NCBI GenBank assembly: GCA_016758965.1 | Contig: JAEPRB010000396.1 | Location: 1-26,203, forward strand | Length of the DNA: 26,203 nucleotides | From: Circinella minor | Lineage: Eukaryota; Mucoromycota; Mucoromycetes; Mucorales; Lichtheimiaceae | Direction: 5' to 3' | Part shown: piece by piece, positions 10,565 through 21,076 of the stretch | How positions within the stretch are numbered: the first letter of the stretch is position 1 | Layout: every line of letters begins with the position of its first letter | The notes under the pieces: model-generated | Database searches by the model: none | Seen by the model: the letters and a program-made list of their open reading frames with translations, nothing else | Told to the model about the DNA's origin: nothing | Made by a program: the position numbers and the translations under genes

Positions 10565-11278
10565 ATGAAAGTATCTACAACTTGCACTTTACCTCCATTA
10601 GCTCATTTGCTTAATCCTCCACATAGATCTTCTATATCTCTTGATGTTTATGAAATGCCATCACCATCATCATCACCTATTAATTCTTCTATGAATAATC
10701 ATTCATCCTATCATCATCCTCATCATCATCATCAACCATATCATCATCATTCTCATACACATAATAATGGTTATCGTTCACCTTATACTCAAGCACCATT
10801 AAAAGCTAAACGTAAACGTGCTTCACCAGCTCAACTTTCAATATTGAATCATATTTTTAATCAAACTTATTTTCCATCTACAGAACTTCGTATTGAATTG
10901 GGAAAACAACTTGGTATGAGTCCAAGAGCAGTCCAAATTTGGTTTCAAAATAAACGTCAATCTTTAAGAACACGTGAACGTCAACAACATCATCATCATC
11001 ATCAACAGCAAGATAAAAAATCTCATCATCCTCATCTTTACTATGATTCTCCACCAATTAATAAAGCACTTCCACCTATTTCTCCACCTTTATCTCCTCC
11101 TTCTTGGCAACAACAACAACATCATTATCAACACTATAAAGATAATAGTTCTTCTTGTTCTCGACCTTTACATATTTCTTTACCTCCTCTTCAACTTTCT
11201 TCAACTTCTTCTTCTTCTTCTTCATCACAATCATCTTATCCTAGTCCAACATCTATTGATTCAATTATTCTTCACTAA
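10565..11278 (+). CDS. homeodomain transcription factor, Yox1/Yhp1-like
   Basis: Sequence-specific nuclear DNA-binding protein of 237 residues in a single exon. The homeodomain spans about residues 79-138: the arm KAKRKRASPAQ, helix 1 LSILNHIFNQ, and the recognition helix RAVQIWFQNKRQSLRTRER with the invariant Trp126, Phe127 and Asn129. AVQIWFQNKRQ and the basic KRKR start are closest, from memory, to fungal Yox1/Yhp1 repressors, which act on cell-cycle genes in yeast; orthology is inference. The N terminus has LPPLAHLL, a short motif also seen in fungal homeodomain repressors, and a His-rich stretch (about 50-65). After the homeodomain come His/Gln runs, then Pro- and Ser-rich tails. I chose the ATG at 10565; the open frame extends upstream only through TATA and A-tract sequence without another ATG. 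The following 4.4 kb has no gene. Confidence 0.9.
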   Translation: MKVSTTCTLPPLAHLLNPPHRSSISLDVYEMPSPSSSPINSSMNNHSSYHHPHHHHQPYHHHSHTHNNGYRSPYTQAPLKAKRKRASPAQLSILNHIFNQTYFPSTELRIELGKQLGMSPRAVQIWFQNKRQSLRTRERQQHHHHHQQQDKKSHHPHLYYDSPPINKALPPISPPLSPPSWQQQQHHYQHYKDNSSSCSRPLHISLPPLQLSSTSSSSSSSQSSYPSPTSIDSIILH

Positions 11279-14200
11279 AAAAAAATTCAAGTTTATTAAA
11301 TCCATTTTTTTTTATTCGTTTTGATTGTTTGATCTGCTTATAATATCAATTTGAGTAGTATCTTTTTTTTTTCTTTGTGTATATTTTTTTATGTCCTTAT
11401 TTTCAACCCCAAAAAAAAAAATATTCCCCCCCTCCTTTTTTTTTTTTTGGCTGGGAAAAAAAGGTAAAATAATTCTTCTTTTTTTTTTACTCCTCTTTCT
11501 TTGCTTTAACTCCTTCTTGATTTCCTTTTTCTCCTTTGTTCTTTTTTCAATAATCATCATCACACCCATATCCCCCACCGCCCCCAAAAAAAAATATACT
11601 TTATGCTCACGTTCTTTAATTTTTTTATTTTTTGTTCTGTCTGTCAATCAAACAATCTTTTTTGTATATGCTTTTTTTCTTTTTTTCTTTTTTTTTTCAC
11701 GCATCACAACCCTATTTTTTTTTTAATCATTTAAGTCAAAAACACAATTTATTTTATATTTTACAACGCACGCACGCACACAAGTAAAAAAAAAAATTCA
11801 CATTATCAATATATAGTTTAACACACGCACACATATTTCATACATTAACACATACATTCTCTCTCTTTCTTGCACAGCATTACTATTACTATTATTATTT
11901 TATTAATTATTGCAGTTTACTATTAGTAGTCTTCTTTTCTTTTTTTCTTTTTTTTTTTTTTTGTTATTGTAAAATCTTTATTTTTTTGTTCTGAGAAAAA
12001 AAAAGATATATAAATATAATAAAATATTATTTTTTTTACATATTATTTTTACAATTGTGATACATATCATTCAATAATTAGTTTATTAAAAAGTGGCTAA
12101 TAATAAACATTTGTTAATTTCCATTCTAGTCATTTGTTACCAGATTTTTTTTTTTTTGGGTTCATACATAGATAAATAATCTAACCCCATGACTTTTTAT
12201 TTTTAAGTATTTTAATAATGTACGTAGAACTTGTTATTTACATGTATAGTAATCTTATACAAAAGTAACTAAGCAATCAATGTATGCAACTTTATTATTA
12301 TTAAATAAACCTATGTGGTATCATGGTAACAAAAATAATAAACTATATAAAGAGAAAGACTTAGTGATAGATTAGGGAGGAAGTTTTTGTTACTATGTCT
12401 ACTTGTTTATATTCTCCTAAGAAAAAAAAAAGAATACATAATAATTTAAATATGTAGACTACGCAGTCAATAAAAAAAATTATTTACATGTAATAAATGT
12501 ATTCTCCTTTGTTTGTTTGTTTGTTTTTCCCATTGAAATAAAAAGAGAATAATAATAATGTTCTCTATACTTAACATAATAATGATAAAATATTTAGGAG
12601 ACATGAAAACCTGTCAATAGATATTATTGTTTTTATTTGAATCAAGTTTAAAGTACATAAGACATAGATTTAATATACGTATGTAATATACTTGAGAATA
12701 GTTGTACTGGATGTAAAAAAAAAAATACTTGTATAAGCAAGGAGGTATATAATAATTATGCATATTACAAATTGAATACAATAGTATCTCTATACGTAGT
12801 TATTCAATAGATCATGGATTATATAAATTTTGGTATAATTATACGTACAATGTAAAACTTTATTTTACTATATTATCTTCTTCTTCTTCTTTTTTAATAT
12901 CATTATAAATAATAGATTATTATGTTTGTAACATACTCTTTTTGTTGCTGTCACTTTTTGTTAATGGTGGCTGTAGTTTATTATATATAAAAGGCAATGA
13001 TCAACAAAAAAAAACATACTTTTTTTCTCGGAATGAAGTATAATCTTAAAAACCAGTTTATTTCTTTTTTTCCTTTTAATAATAATTTTAAAATGTCTTT
13101 TATTTGAGGAGAAATATAACTTAAAATGGGGAGAGAATAGTGTCTGTGTTGCTACTAACTTGTTTAAACTGTATTTTTCTCTTCTTCTTCTTCTCCCTTC
13201 CCTTATTTATCTTCTTCAATTAAAATCTATTCTATTTACATGAAAAAAAAGTGTTGTTAAAACAAGTTGTTAAATTTCATTTTTTATTATTATACGTAAG
13301 AATAATTCATCTCTTTTCCTCCTTCCATTCTATATATTTATTCTTTTAGGAAATAGAATAGAAAACCAAAAAAAAAAGGACTGTTGATTATTATCAAGAT
13401 AATCCCGGTTTCTGGTGTCCAAAAAAAGGGGAATATAGAAAGAAATAAAGGATAAGCTTTATAATTTGATAAAAACAAACCCTTTCTATTATTATAATCA
13501 GAATGTATGTTTTTAAAAAAGGAAAAGAAAGGAGAATGAATAAAATAAGTTAAAAAGATGATGGGAGTTAAAGAGGGAAACCATCGGGCAAGTAAGTAAT
13601 CAACCCCCTTTCTATCTTTCATCCCCTAACTTTTTATACCTTCGATAGTAATTACCTTAAAAGTAAATATCGATCAGCATCTTCAACTCCCTAAAAAAAA
13701 GAAAACCTTTTTATAATAATAATAAACTTTAATAGATAAGTGGTAACATGCTTAAGCCCTAATAAAGACAATAGTTATATCTGTGAATGGTTGAGAAGTA
13801 AGATTTTTTTTTCATACATGATCGGATTTTAAAATACATATATATATATGTCTTTTGTTATGGCTCTCTTTATTATACAGAAGAAGAGGAAGGGGTTTTG
13901 GGGGGGGGTCATTATTTATAAATCATCTCACTTCATTTCCTTCTTTTAGATCCATGTGTTATTAATGCCGAAGAGTTTTAATTTTTCAAAAAGACATGTA
14001 AAAATAATATTATAACATTGCCAAGAATAATTACTACATTGTACACACATATAATGTATATGTATGAATTATTAACATATTAAATATAATTGTTGCTAAA
14101 AATATATATGAACTGCACATGTGCTTTTTTTCACTTATTAAAAAACATATACTATTATTAAGAGATACTGTTACCCTTGTTTCTCTTTTTTATCATTTTA

Positions 14201-15657
14201 TTACTCAATTATGCATAAACTCTTTTCAAAAGGGCAAATTTACAAGTATTTTCAATATTTCTATCAGAACAAAATATTTTTTTTTTAAAAAAACACGTAC
14301 ATATTAGAATTTATAAAATAATAATCATACAGTAATGTGAAGAATATACAATTCAAAAATAATCGAATCGATTTTTTTTTTTTTTTTTACTCCCTATACC
14401 ATGTTCATGTATATATTTCTATCATTAAAACGTTTTTTTTAAAGAGAAAAACCCCAGAAATTTAAGGATAATGACGAATAATACAGTTCTACTCTCCTTG
14501 TTCAGTAATACTTAAATACTCTATTGATGTTATCTTTACTACGGGAGAAAAAAAACAGAAAAAAAGGGGTACGTAAAATGGAAAGTTATAGAAAAAAAGA
14601 AGAAGCAAAGAGTTTGCAAAAATCCCAAAAAAAAGGACAAGTGGGACCGAACATAAAAAACTAGGTAAAAGTAAACTTTATCTTTGACAGGAAGAATTTT
14701 TTAAGTTATGGGAAATCCTTGTTATTTTATTATAAACCAATTCATACATATATAATTTTTTTCAACTCCTTCTCCTTCATATAGCAAGTGTACTTTCTCA
14801 ACTGTTAAATATTTTATATATATCTATACGTACTACTTATCTATTTTAATTTTGTAAATAATAAAAATTTTAATACGTAGAGATTTATAGTAAAAGATAT
14901 ATAATGAAGAGATAACTAGAGAGATACGTATAGACTTTAATTAGGATTATTTTTAAACATTACATTTCTTTATTGTTAAATCTTTCTCCTAAACGTAGAA
15001 CGAAAAAAAAATCGGTTCATAAATATCTACTCCTGTCAAAAATGTTATCTAATTACATTAATCATATTATAAAGGTACCACTTTTTGCTTATAATATTAA
15101 TATACAATGTAGTGAATTATAAGTTAAATATCTCCTTATTATAATAACGTACTACTATACTACTATTTTATCTTGGTCTAGTTCCTAAATATATTTATAT
15201 TAGTCTAAATGTTATATATGCTGAATCTTTTGGTACTATTTATTATAGTAGATAGGTGCTGTTGATAATGTAGGAGATATAAAGAAATGTTGATCATAGT
15301 ATCTACGTAATAAGCATTGAGATATTTTTTTTGTACAAGTTGTACTAATGATAGAGTACAATTTAACCCGTTTGACTGACAGTTATTATTTATACTTTAT
15401 CACGTGCAGATCATGTAAACAATTAAAAAAAAGTGCGTAGATCATTAAAATCAAAAACCAAAATCTACACATTATATTCTTAATATGGGTATAACTTTTT
15501 TTCGTGATTTTTAAATAATTACTCATTGATCCATTTTCTTTTTCAATGCCATCTTTATTTTAATAATTATATTTATTAATTTCAAAGTATTCATCAAATA
15601 AACTACTATTATATATTACGATAATCACTAACAGAATTTAATCATACATAGTAAAAA
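11279..15657. other. 4.4-kb gene desert between convergent genes
   Basis: Very AT-rich DNA between the 3' ends of the homeobox and questin-oxidase-like genes. It holds T/C-rich tracts (11.36-11.76 kb), CA-type short repeats (ACGCACGCACACA near 11766, ACACACGCACACA near 11820), poly-A and poly-T runs and many TACGTA words. The frames at 13338-13622 (minus) and 14119-14307 (plus) are Phe/Tyr/Lys-rich in the way AT-rich noncoding DNA reads, and I do not call them. I found no tRNA or conserved protein match. Confidence 0.55.
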
Positions 15658-17146
15658 TTATTCCCAGGCCTCTTTAAATCCAATACCATCATAATTCCAA
15701 GCAACTGATGCCATCCTTGATTTACCAGTAATGTCCACAGTCACTTGAGCTGCCTTGAGTAAAATATCATTACCAAAAGAAGACGGATTACCATAAACTG
15801 TTTGAGCTGTAGCGATAGCACGGATCACTTTAATACAATGAGCTTCTTGAGCATTCAGTGCAAGTTGAATAACATCCAACCATGGAGTTTTATTATTATC
15901 AACAGCTTGAGGTGATTTATAATTTTCAAGTAAATCCAATTGAAGACTAGGACGACCTCGAGCGACATAAAACATTAAAGTTTGTGCGAAATGAGTACGA
16001 AGTAATAATTCAGCTTGAATAGGTGTCAAGTAAGGAAAAATAATATAGATTGAATATATAGAGGTAACAGCATGAGCTAAAAAAAAGTCCAATTTGATTC
16101 CTTGTTCACGAATACCAGAGGTAACGAGTACCAAGATAAAATAAATAAAAAGCTCTTCCAAACTGGATTCAGCATCTATATTATATATACATTCAGAATT
16201 AAATTTATCATTTCTTTTTTTTTCTTTCACCCTTCAAAATAATAAATAAATTCATTCTTATATTTTTACCTTTGTAATGCCATTGGCTAGCATAGTCACG
16301 CAATTTTTCAATAGCTTTTGGACTATTAGTTACACTGATTGATTTTAATTCATCCTTATACTTGACAACATCATCAAAATCAGTATCCGAATAAATTGCT
16401 TGAATAATATCCATGACCGTTTTATTTCCATTTGTGATTTCTTTTAATTCTTCTCCATCTTCATTTTTATCTGTCACATGTTTTAAAACAGGTCTAGCAT
16501 AACCTGTGGTACAAGCCATCATGGCTAATGCTTCCGCAGCCACCTTGGATAAATTAAATTCGATGGCATAGCCCAAATGAATCAATGGATGATATGCGCC
16601 ACCAAATAGTTGAGCTAACATTTCATCCTTGAAAATCCAATAACATACTGTCTCTATCATACCATATTTTTCGATTTCATCCTTAAAGAGATTGAGATAA
16701 CTTGTGTACGCGTCTCGATTACAAATTTCTTTTCGATAAGTGTCTCTTGTTAATGTAGTGGTGGGTGAAGGAATTGGACGTTGAAAAGATGACCAAGCAT
16801 CAAAAATGTCTTGTAATAGTTTCATATCAGCACCAAAAGCAAATGCTGACAAATAATGATGAACAAAATGACTATCATATTGAAATAATTATATTTATTT
16901 TAGTATATATAATTTAGGGTTCCTCTGTTTAGATATGTGCATCATTTTCTCACGCTTATGAGTTGCATAATTAATTTATTATTATCTTACTTACTTGTGA
17001 AAACCAGAAGCATTAGAAAAAATATCAAATTCTTGATGATTCTTGTCAATCAAAATATGTTTTGAAAGATCAACAGGTGCTGAACCTGGAATTCGAATAG
17101 TATAATGTGCGGTAGTAGAATTTATTTCACTTGGAAGAACGGTCAT
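15658..17146 (-). CDS. questin oxidase-like protein (AflY/GedK-type family)
   Basis: The questin_oxidase-like family (Pfam PF14027) includes fungal enzymes that open an anthraquinone ring by Baeyer-Villiger-type oxidation in polyketide pathways, plus many members of unknown substrate. Exons 16995-17146, 16270-16871 and 15658-16175 (donors GTAAGT and GTAAAA, acceptors GATAG and TATAG) join in phase to 423 residues, the usual family length. Visible family motifs are GFHNHFVHHYLSAFAFGA across the first junction (His50, 52, 55, 56), HPLIHLGYAIEFNLSKVAAEALA, FFLAHAVTSIYSIYIIFPYL, HFAQTLMFYVARGRPSL and the C-terminal WNYDGIGFKEAWE. Start ATG 17146 gives MTVLPSEINSTTAHYTIRIPG. No polyketide synthase or other pathway gene is in the window, so the substrate is unknown. 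A decayed 5' copy lies about 7.8 kb away at 24370-24935 on the same strand. Confidence 0.9.
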
Positions 17147-18292
17147 TTCTTTTTAAGTCTTGTTCAAGGTTATAGTGGCAAAAAAAAAATAAGAAGAAAG
17201 AGAAGTTATTTGTTTGTTATTATTATTTTTGGTTTCAACACTTTTTTTATTTATTTATATTTATATGTTTTTTTTTTGGTTTATGAAGTCGAGTTTATTT
17301 GATCCAGTAACAAAAAAAAAACGGACAAATATGTTTCCGAGTTTATGACCTTTTTCTCGTTTGGAAAACTATTATAAATATGAGTCAATGCGTCATGTAA
17401 CAAATGTATAGTATTTTACTTGAAGGAAACGCGCGGACAATCGGAACAGAAAGAAAAGGGGGGTTGGGAATATGTGGAGCGCGAAGTTAAAAAGAAATAT
17501 GATTGCCTAAAGAAGAAATATTATTAAGTTTCAAGCCTCATTTATAAAACAAATCAAATGTCTTTAAAGTTAAATAGAGTTGCATAAAATTTGTAATCAA
17601 AAGTATAAAACATATTATTGGTTAAAAGTCATTTTTGTTTATTGATTAACATTTGGCATTGATGCTTCCCGGGTATTCGACATTCTCTGTACTACCTGTT
17701 TTTATTATTATTTATCAAAGGCTCTATTTCATCTATAATGATCGCTCAGGATTTTACCTCCCCCCAACTTTAATAAACTTCCAGAGCCACGTAAAAATAA
17801 ATATTTCATCTTTTTGATCTATAATATATATATTTTTATGCATATTTAAAACATTTATTATGAATCGATTTCTCAAAAATAAAAAAAAGTACGTAAGTTG
17901 TATCTAAGCTTAAAAGTTGTCAAAGTTTGATCAGTAAAACTGGATTTAGCAAAGGGAGAAGAAAGTTGAAACACTCCAATCAGTTAAATTCTACGAAACT
18001 TTCTGTCAAGTGGCTTGCTGATAATCTATAATGCCCTGTGTTTATCTTCTCCTTTATTCCTAACTAAAGGAAGCGACGTATAGACAAGTTAAAAATTAAA
18101 ACAATAGTAAAAGTGCGGAAGTCATGTTAACCCTTAATTCTATAGCTGTATCATAAATACCATGATAGTACTCAATCACGATCTAGATAATAAAACAATC
18201 AATGACTATCATCCACTCGATATAATAGAATCGATAGAATTATACAGCTTTCTTTAGTTTGAAAAAATGAGCATTTGGTTCCTGGAGAAAAC
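17147..18292. other. upstream region of the questin-oxidase-like gene
   Basis: Holds the promoter of the minus-strand gene and AT-rich sequence with several short GC-richer patches (for example near 17428-17490). I see no gene. A purine-rich block around 17440-17530, followed by AAGCCTCATTT, weakly resembles sequence at about 25090-25270 upstream of the pseudogene copy. Confidence 0.45.
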
Positions 18293-18581
18293 TTATTTAA
18301 CTTTTTGCATTCTGTATATAGTCTGGATAATAATAAGCACTCCATCACAAAAACTGCCCACAGAAATTTGGCTTCCTAAACCATTTGAGCTGTGCAGTTC
18401 CAGTTGATGGCAACCAGGGGCGTAATTTGTCATAATTGTCCTGGATGAGTTACAAAAGTCAAACACAGCAACCTTCGCCATTTTTGCATTTCACATCCTT
18501 CAACTGGCATCGATTGTAATAGACGAATGCTTCATCAACATATGAAGATTTAAGGACTATCAAATCATCCCAGGGTCGAAA
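18293..18581 (-). pseudogene. frameshifted coding relic, unrecognised
   Basis: Two adjoining minus-strand frames look coding but are out of register. The first (18581 down to 18459, 40 codons) includes RPWDDLIVLKSSYVDEAF and NRCQLKDVKC. The second (18481 down to 18293, 62 codons) includes KVAVFDFCNSSRTIMTNY and CHQLELHSSNGLGSQISV. They overlap at an A5 run (TGCAAAAATGG), where a one-base indel would fuse them. Base composition is clearly richer in G+C than the flanks, unlike chance frames here. I do not recognise the family. A transposon or orphan-gene remnant is possible; a sequencing error in the A run would make it one longer exon. Confidence 0.4.
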
Positions 18582-18743
18582 TTAATTTGAAAAAAGAAGT
18601 CTAACAGAAAAGATCACGCGGCTTTGTTGGTATAATTTGGTAATACTTACTTTAATCAAATTTATTTTTTCCTATCGTAAGGATAACCTGGTACGTAATC
18701 AGTCAGGGTTTTGCCATCGACTCAGATTGGGGTACCTTTAATT

Positions 18744-18975
18744 TTGCAGTACTGAAAATGCAGTACTTTTTTGCAGTAGTAGTCGGACAACACTGGAAAA
18801 TATCCGCACACTGACCGAATTTACCGAACGTTACTAACTATAAAAGGTGCTTTGCGGTACTGCTTGCGGTAGTTTGCAGTATTTTGCTGTACTTTGCAGT
18901 AGTTGTTTGCAGTACGTAATGATTTCTATAAAATTATATATCACACTTGCTTTTGTATAGTATTATTGCAGTATT
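18744..18975. repeat. array of ten degenerate TTGCRGTA decamers
   Basis: Units matching TTGC[A/G/T]GTA[C/G/T]N start at 18744, 18759 (first T missing), 18771, 18852, 18864, 18874, 18884, 18894, 18907 and 18966. Four are head-to-tail with exact 10-bp spacing (18864-18903). All have the same orientation. Such clusters of short degenerate direct repeats occur in the subterminal regions of DNA transposons, where they bind transposase, and also in regulatory or replication elements. No terminal inverted repeat was seen, so the identity is open. Confidence 0.75.
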
Positions 18976-19195
18976 TTTTCAAATAGTTATGGGAATCATA
19001 AATTTATGAATAATATACATTTAATAAATCAAGAACTTAATATTTAATATATATTAAAAAAGTTTAAAACTAAAGTTAGAAAACTCAAAAAATGTTCAGT
19101 AAAATACAAGTATACCTTTTATCCACTTGATATAACCATATTTTTTCTGAAGCATTATCGAGTATCATTATAGAATATTACGTATCAATAGTTTC

Positions 19196-20165
19196 TTGCT
19201 TAACCTGTCTTTGATTCCAAAACACTATAACTATACCGAAGTATCGCTATTTATTGAATGCCGTTATAGCGAGCGGCGAGCAATACCAGAAAAGATATCA
19301 ATATTACTCAACGTGCAATATATATCACAGCAACTTCCAAATACTATCATTACTATTCCAATGCTGATTTCTATTAGCACTCGTTTATCTATACCCACTG
19401 GTATTATGAGCAATCCAAGAGGAGTTTTATATAATCATCTCGCAACAAAAGGACAGGTTGAAAAAGCAGCATTAGCACTACAGACCTGGAATTTTTAAAA
19501 AGATTACGTAGTACGTATACGTACATAATCATAACCGAACATCTACATTAACTGGAATGAATTAGCACGTGAGTAGAATAATATTGTAAATACCGATATG
19601 GCATCATACACTCTTTTTACAAATTACATAAACACCTTGAATCATTTTATAACTCTTGTTGGAAAAAAAGAGAAACGTGGCGTACAATAGTATAATAAAT
19701 AGCCATGGTGTATGTGAAACAATGGAATAGCAATTGCAATCCCCCGATAGATCATATAAAGTTGTATCTGCACAATACCCTGCCCCTTCACGTATTAATG
19801 CATCTATCAACTTTCAAAATGGAATACCCGTTTTACCTGTTGCTATCTCATCTTTCTTACAATCATCATCATAGCCACTAAATCCCGCAGCAGAAAACAC
19901 ATCAATATTATCACAAACAATAGTACTACAATCATTATATAACAATAACAGCAGAAGCAGTGGAAGAATCATTACAACCTCAACAATATTACCAGAAGAA
20001 AGAACACGAAGATCAAAAAAGAAAAGTAGTAATACCAGTAATACCCAACCATCATCTCCAACTCCATATAGAAAAATCTTACCATTTCCATCACCAGAAG
20101 TATTCTTAACCCCCCCCACATCAACCTCCATAATTTTTTCACCCAAATATTTACATTTTATTTAG
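19196..20165 (+). pseudogene. interrupted plus-strand coding relic(s), unrecognised
   Basis: Three coding-like stretches follow each other on plus. The first frame runs to 19498 and ends with MSNPRGVLYNHLATKGQ and a TAA. A short frame at 19600-19689 begins MASYTLFTNYINTLNHF. A 144-codon frame (19731-20165) is preceded by an AATAG acceptor-like site. It reads SYKVVSAQYPAPSRINASI, then GIPVLPVAISSFL, is broken by one TAG at 19872-19874, and continues through a Ser/Thr/Asn/Pro-rich tail (SNTSNTQPSSPTPYRKI) typical of fungal regulatory proteins. Composition is richer in G+C than the surroundings. It may be a dead gene or a gene whose introns I could not place. I recognise no domain. Confidence 0.35.
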
Positions 20166-20604
20166 TTAATGAGTGCATTGAAATAATACATAACTCGAAT
20201 AAAGCAATATGTAACAGCAAACTACTGTACTGTTGGTATTATTTTACAAACTAAAGCTTATATTTTTAATAACGAGGGTGATACATGTTATGTATAATTA
20301 CAGCCATGCAACTTCAATACTCCTTCCATCTTTTTCATGCTTCAAAGAAAAGTAGGTCTAGTTATCAATATCATTAATAGACTGATTAGTATAACAGAAC
20401 AATGATTAATTTATAATCTTCTAAATTTTTGTTTCCCCTAGCCATACTACTATATTACCCGGGCAAATATATATGACTAGTATTAGAAACAAATTTATAA
20501 TGTGTGGAATATATTGATTCAAATAAAAAAAAACGTAAAGAAAAAGAATTATATAAATGCTGATATAACATCCGTTTGTGGAATCATGGGTACCCAACTC
20601 TTCA

Positions 20605-21042
20605 TCAACTATCTAACTCACTATCGAGTTCTTTGCTTCTTATCTTTAGACCGAGTAAGGTCTGCTTCAAAGCGTTAGTATAACCTAACTCTTCAGAATC
20701 CTTGATAAGAGAAACCTGTTCACACTTTCGTCTGTACAAGCTATCAAACAGTCTCTTTTTCTTCTGCAAGAACTCTTTACACCTGTTGCAATACAAGGTC
20801 ATCGGTATATTATTCGAATGGGCTACGGCTATTTTTTGGAACGTTTTACACAATATACCCCGGGCAACAGAAGGACTATCAAATTGTGTCATTTCTGCTG
20901 CAATAATAATAAGATTGTCGAAAGTGCACCAATCATTCACCTTGAGATTAGCAAAAGCGAGTGGAATTTTCATCTTATCGCATTGTACTTCCGAAAATGA
21001 CATGCACGGATTTAATCCGTGTGGTTTTGGCTTTTGCGGCAT
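20605..21042 (-). CDS. hypothetical protein, 145 residues, possibly an exon of a larger or mobile gene
   Basis: Intact frame MPQKPKPHGLNPCMSF... ending ...LKIRSKELDSELDS, with mixed composition and no low-complexity runs, unlike chance frames in this window. Visible features are a CNRC cysteine pair (YCNRCKEFLQKKKRLF) followed by a Lys/Arg-rich helix and a further Cys, perhaps a partial zinc-binding or nucleic-acid-binding segment, and hydrophobic NLIIIAAEMT. The frame stays open upstream to about 21076, where AATACAG could be a splice acceptor, so this may be the last exon of a longer minus-strand gene. I found no convincing upstream exon. The neighbouring relics suggest a transposon-derived origin, but no transposase motif is visible. 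The family is not recognised. Confidence 0.4.
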   Translation of the reverse strand: MPQKPKPHGLNPCMSFSEVQCDKMKIPLAFANLKVNDWCTFDNLIIIAAEMTQFDSPSVARGILCKTFQKIAVAHSNNIPMTLYCNRCKEFLQKKKRLFDSLYRRKCEQVSLIKDSEELGYTNALKQTLLGLKIRSKELDSELDS

Positions 21043-21076
21043 ATTTTCAGTAAAGCCTTTAGTACGTAATGATCTG

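Noticed and set aside
10974..11324. 116-codon Leu/Ile-rich frame overlapping the homeobox gene
   Set aside because: It is a shifted reading of CAT/CAA and TCT repeats in the real gene.
11312..11726. Overlapping Lys- and Phe-rich frames on both strands
   Set aside because: They consist of poly-T/C and poly-A/G tract translation, and are complementary images of each other.
13338..13622. 94-codon minus-strand frame with a hydrophobic Phe-rich product
   Set aside because: Composition is that of AT-rich noncoding DNA; no motif, no splice partners, no promoter-like context. It could be reopened if transcripts exist.
19604..20146. Minus-strand frames of 68 and 110 codons
   Set aside because: They lie opposite the plus-strand frames whose composition looks more protein-like; the Gly/Asp/Leu-rich readings are mirror images of Ser/Thr/Pro-rich codons.
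21005..21021. Near-perfect inverted repeat CACGGATTTAATCCGTG
   Set aside because: An 8-bp arm palindrome inside an open frame, single copy in the window; probably chance, and too short to call an operator or hairpin with function.
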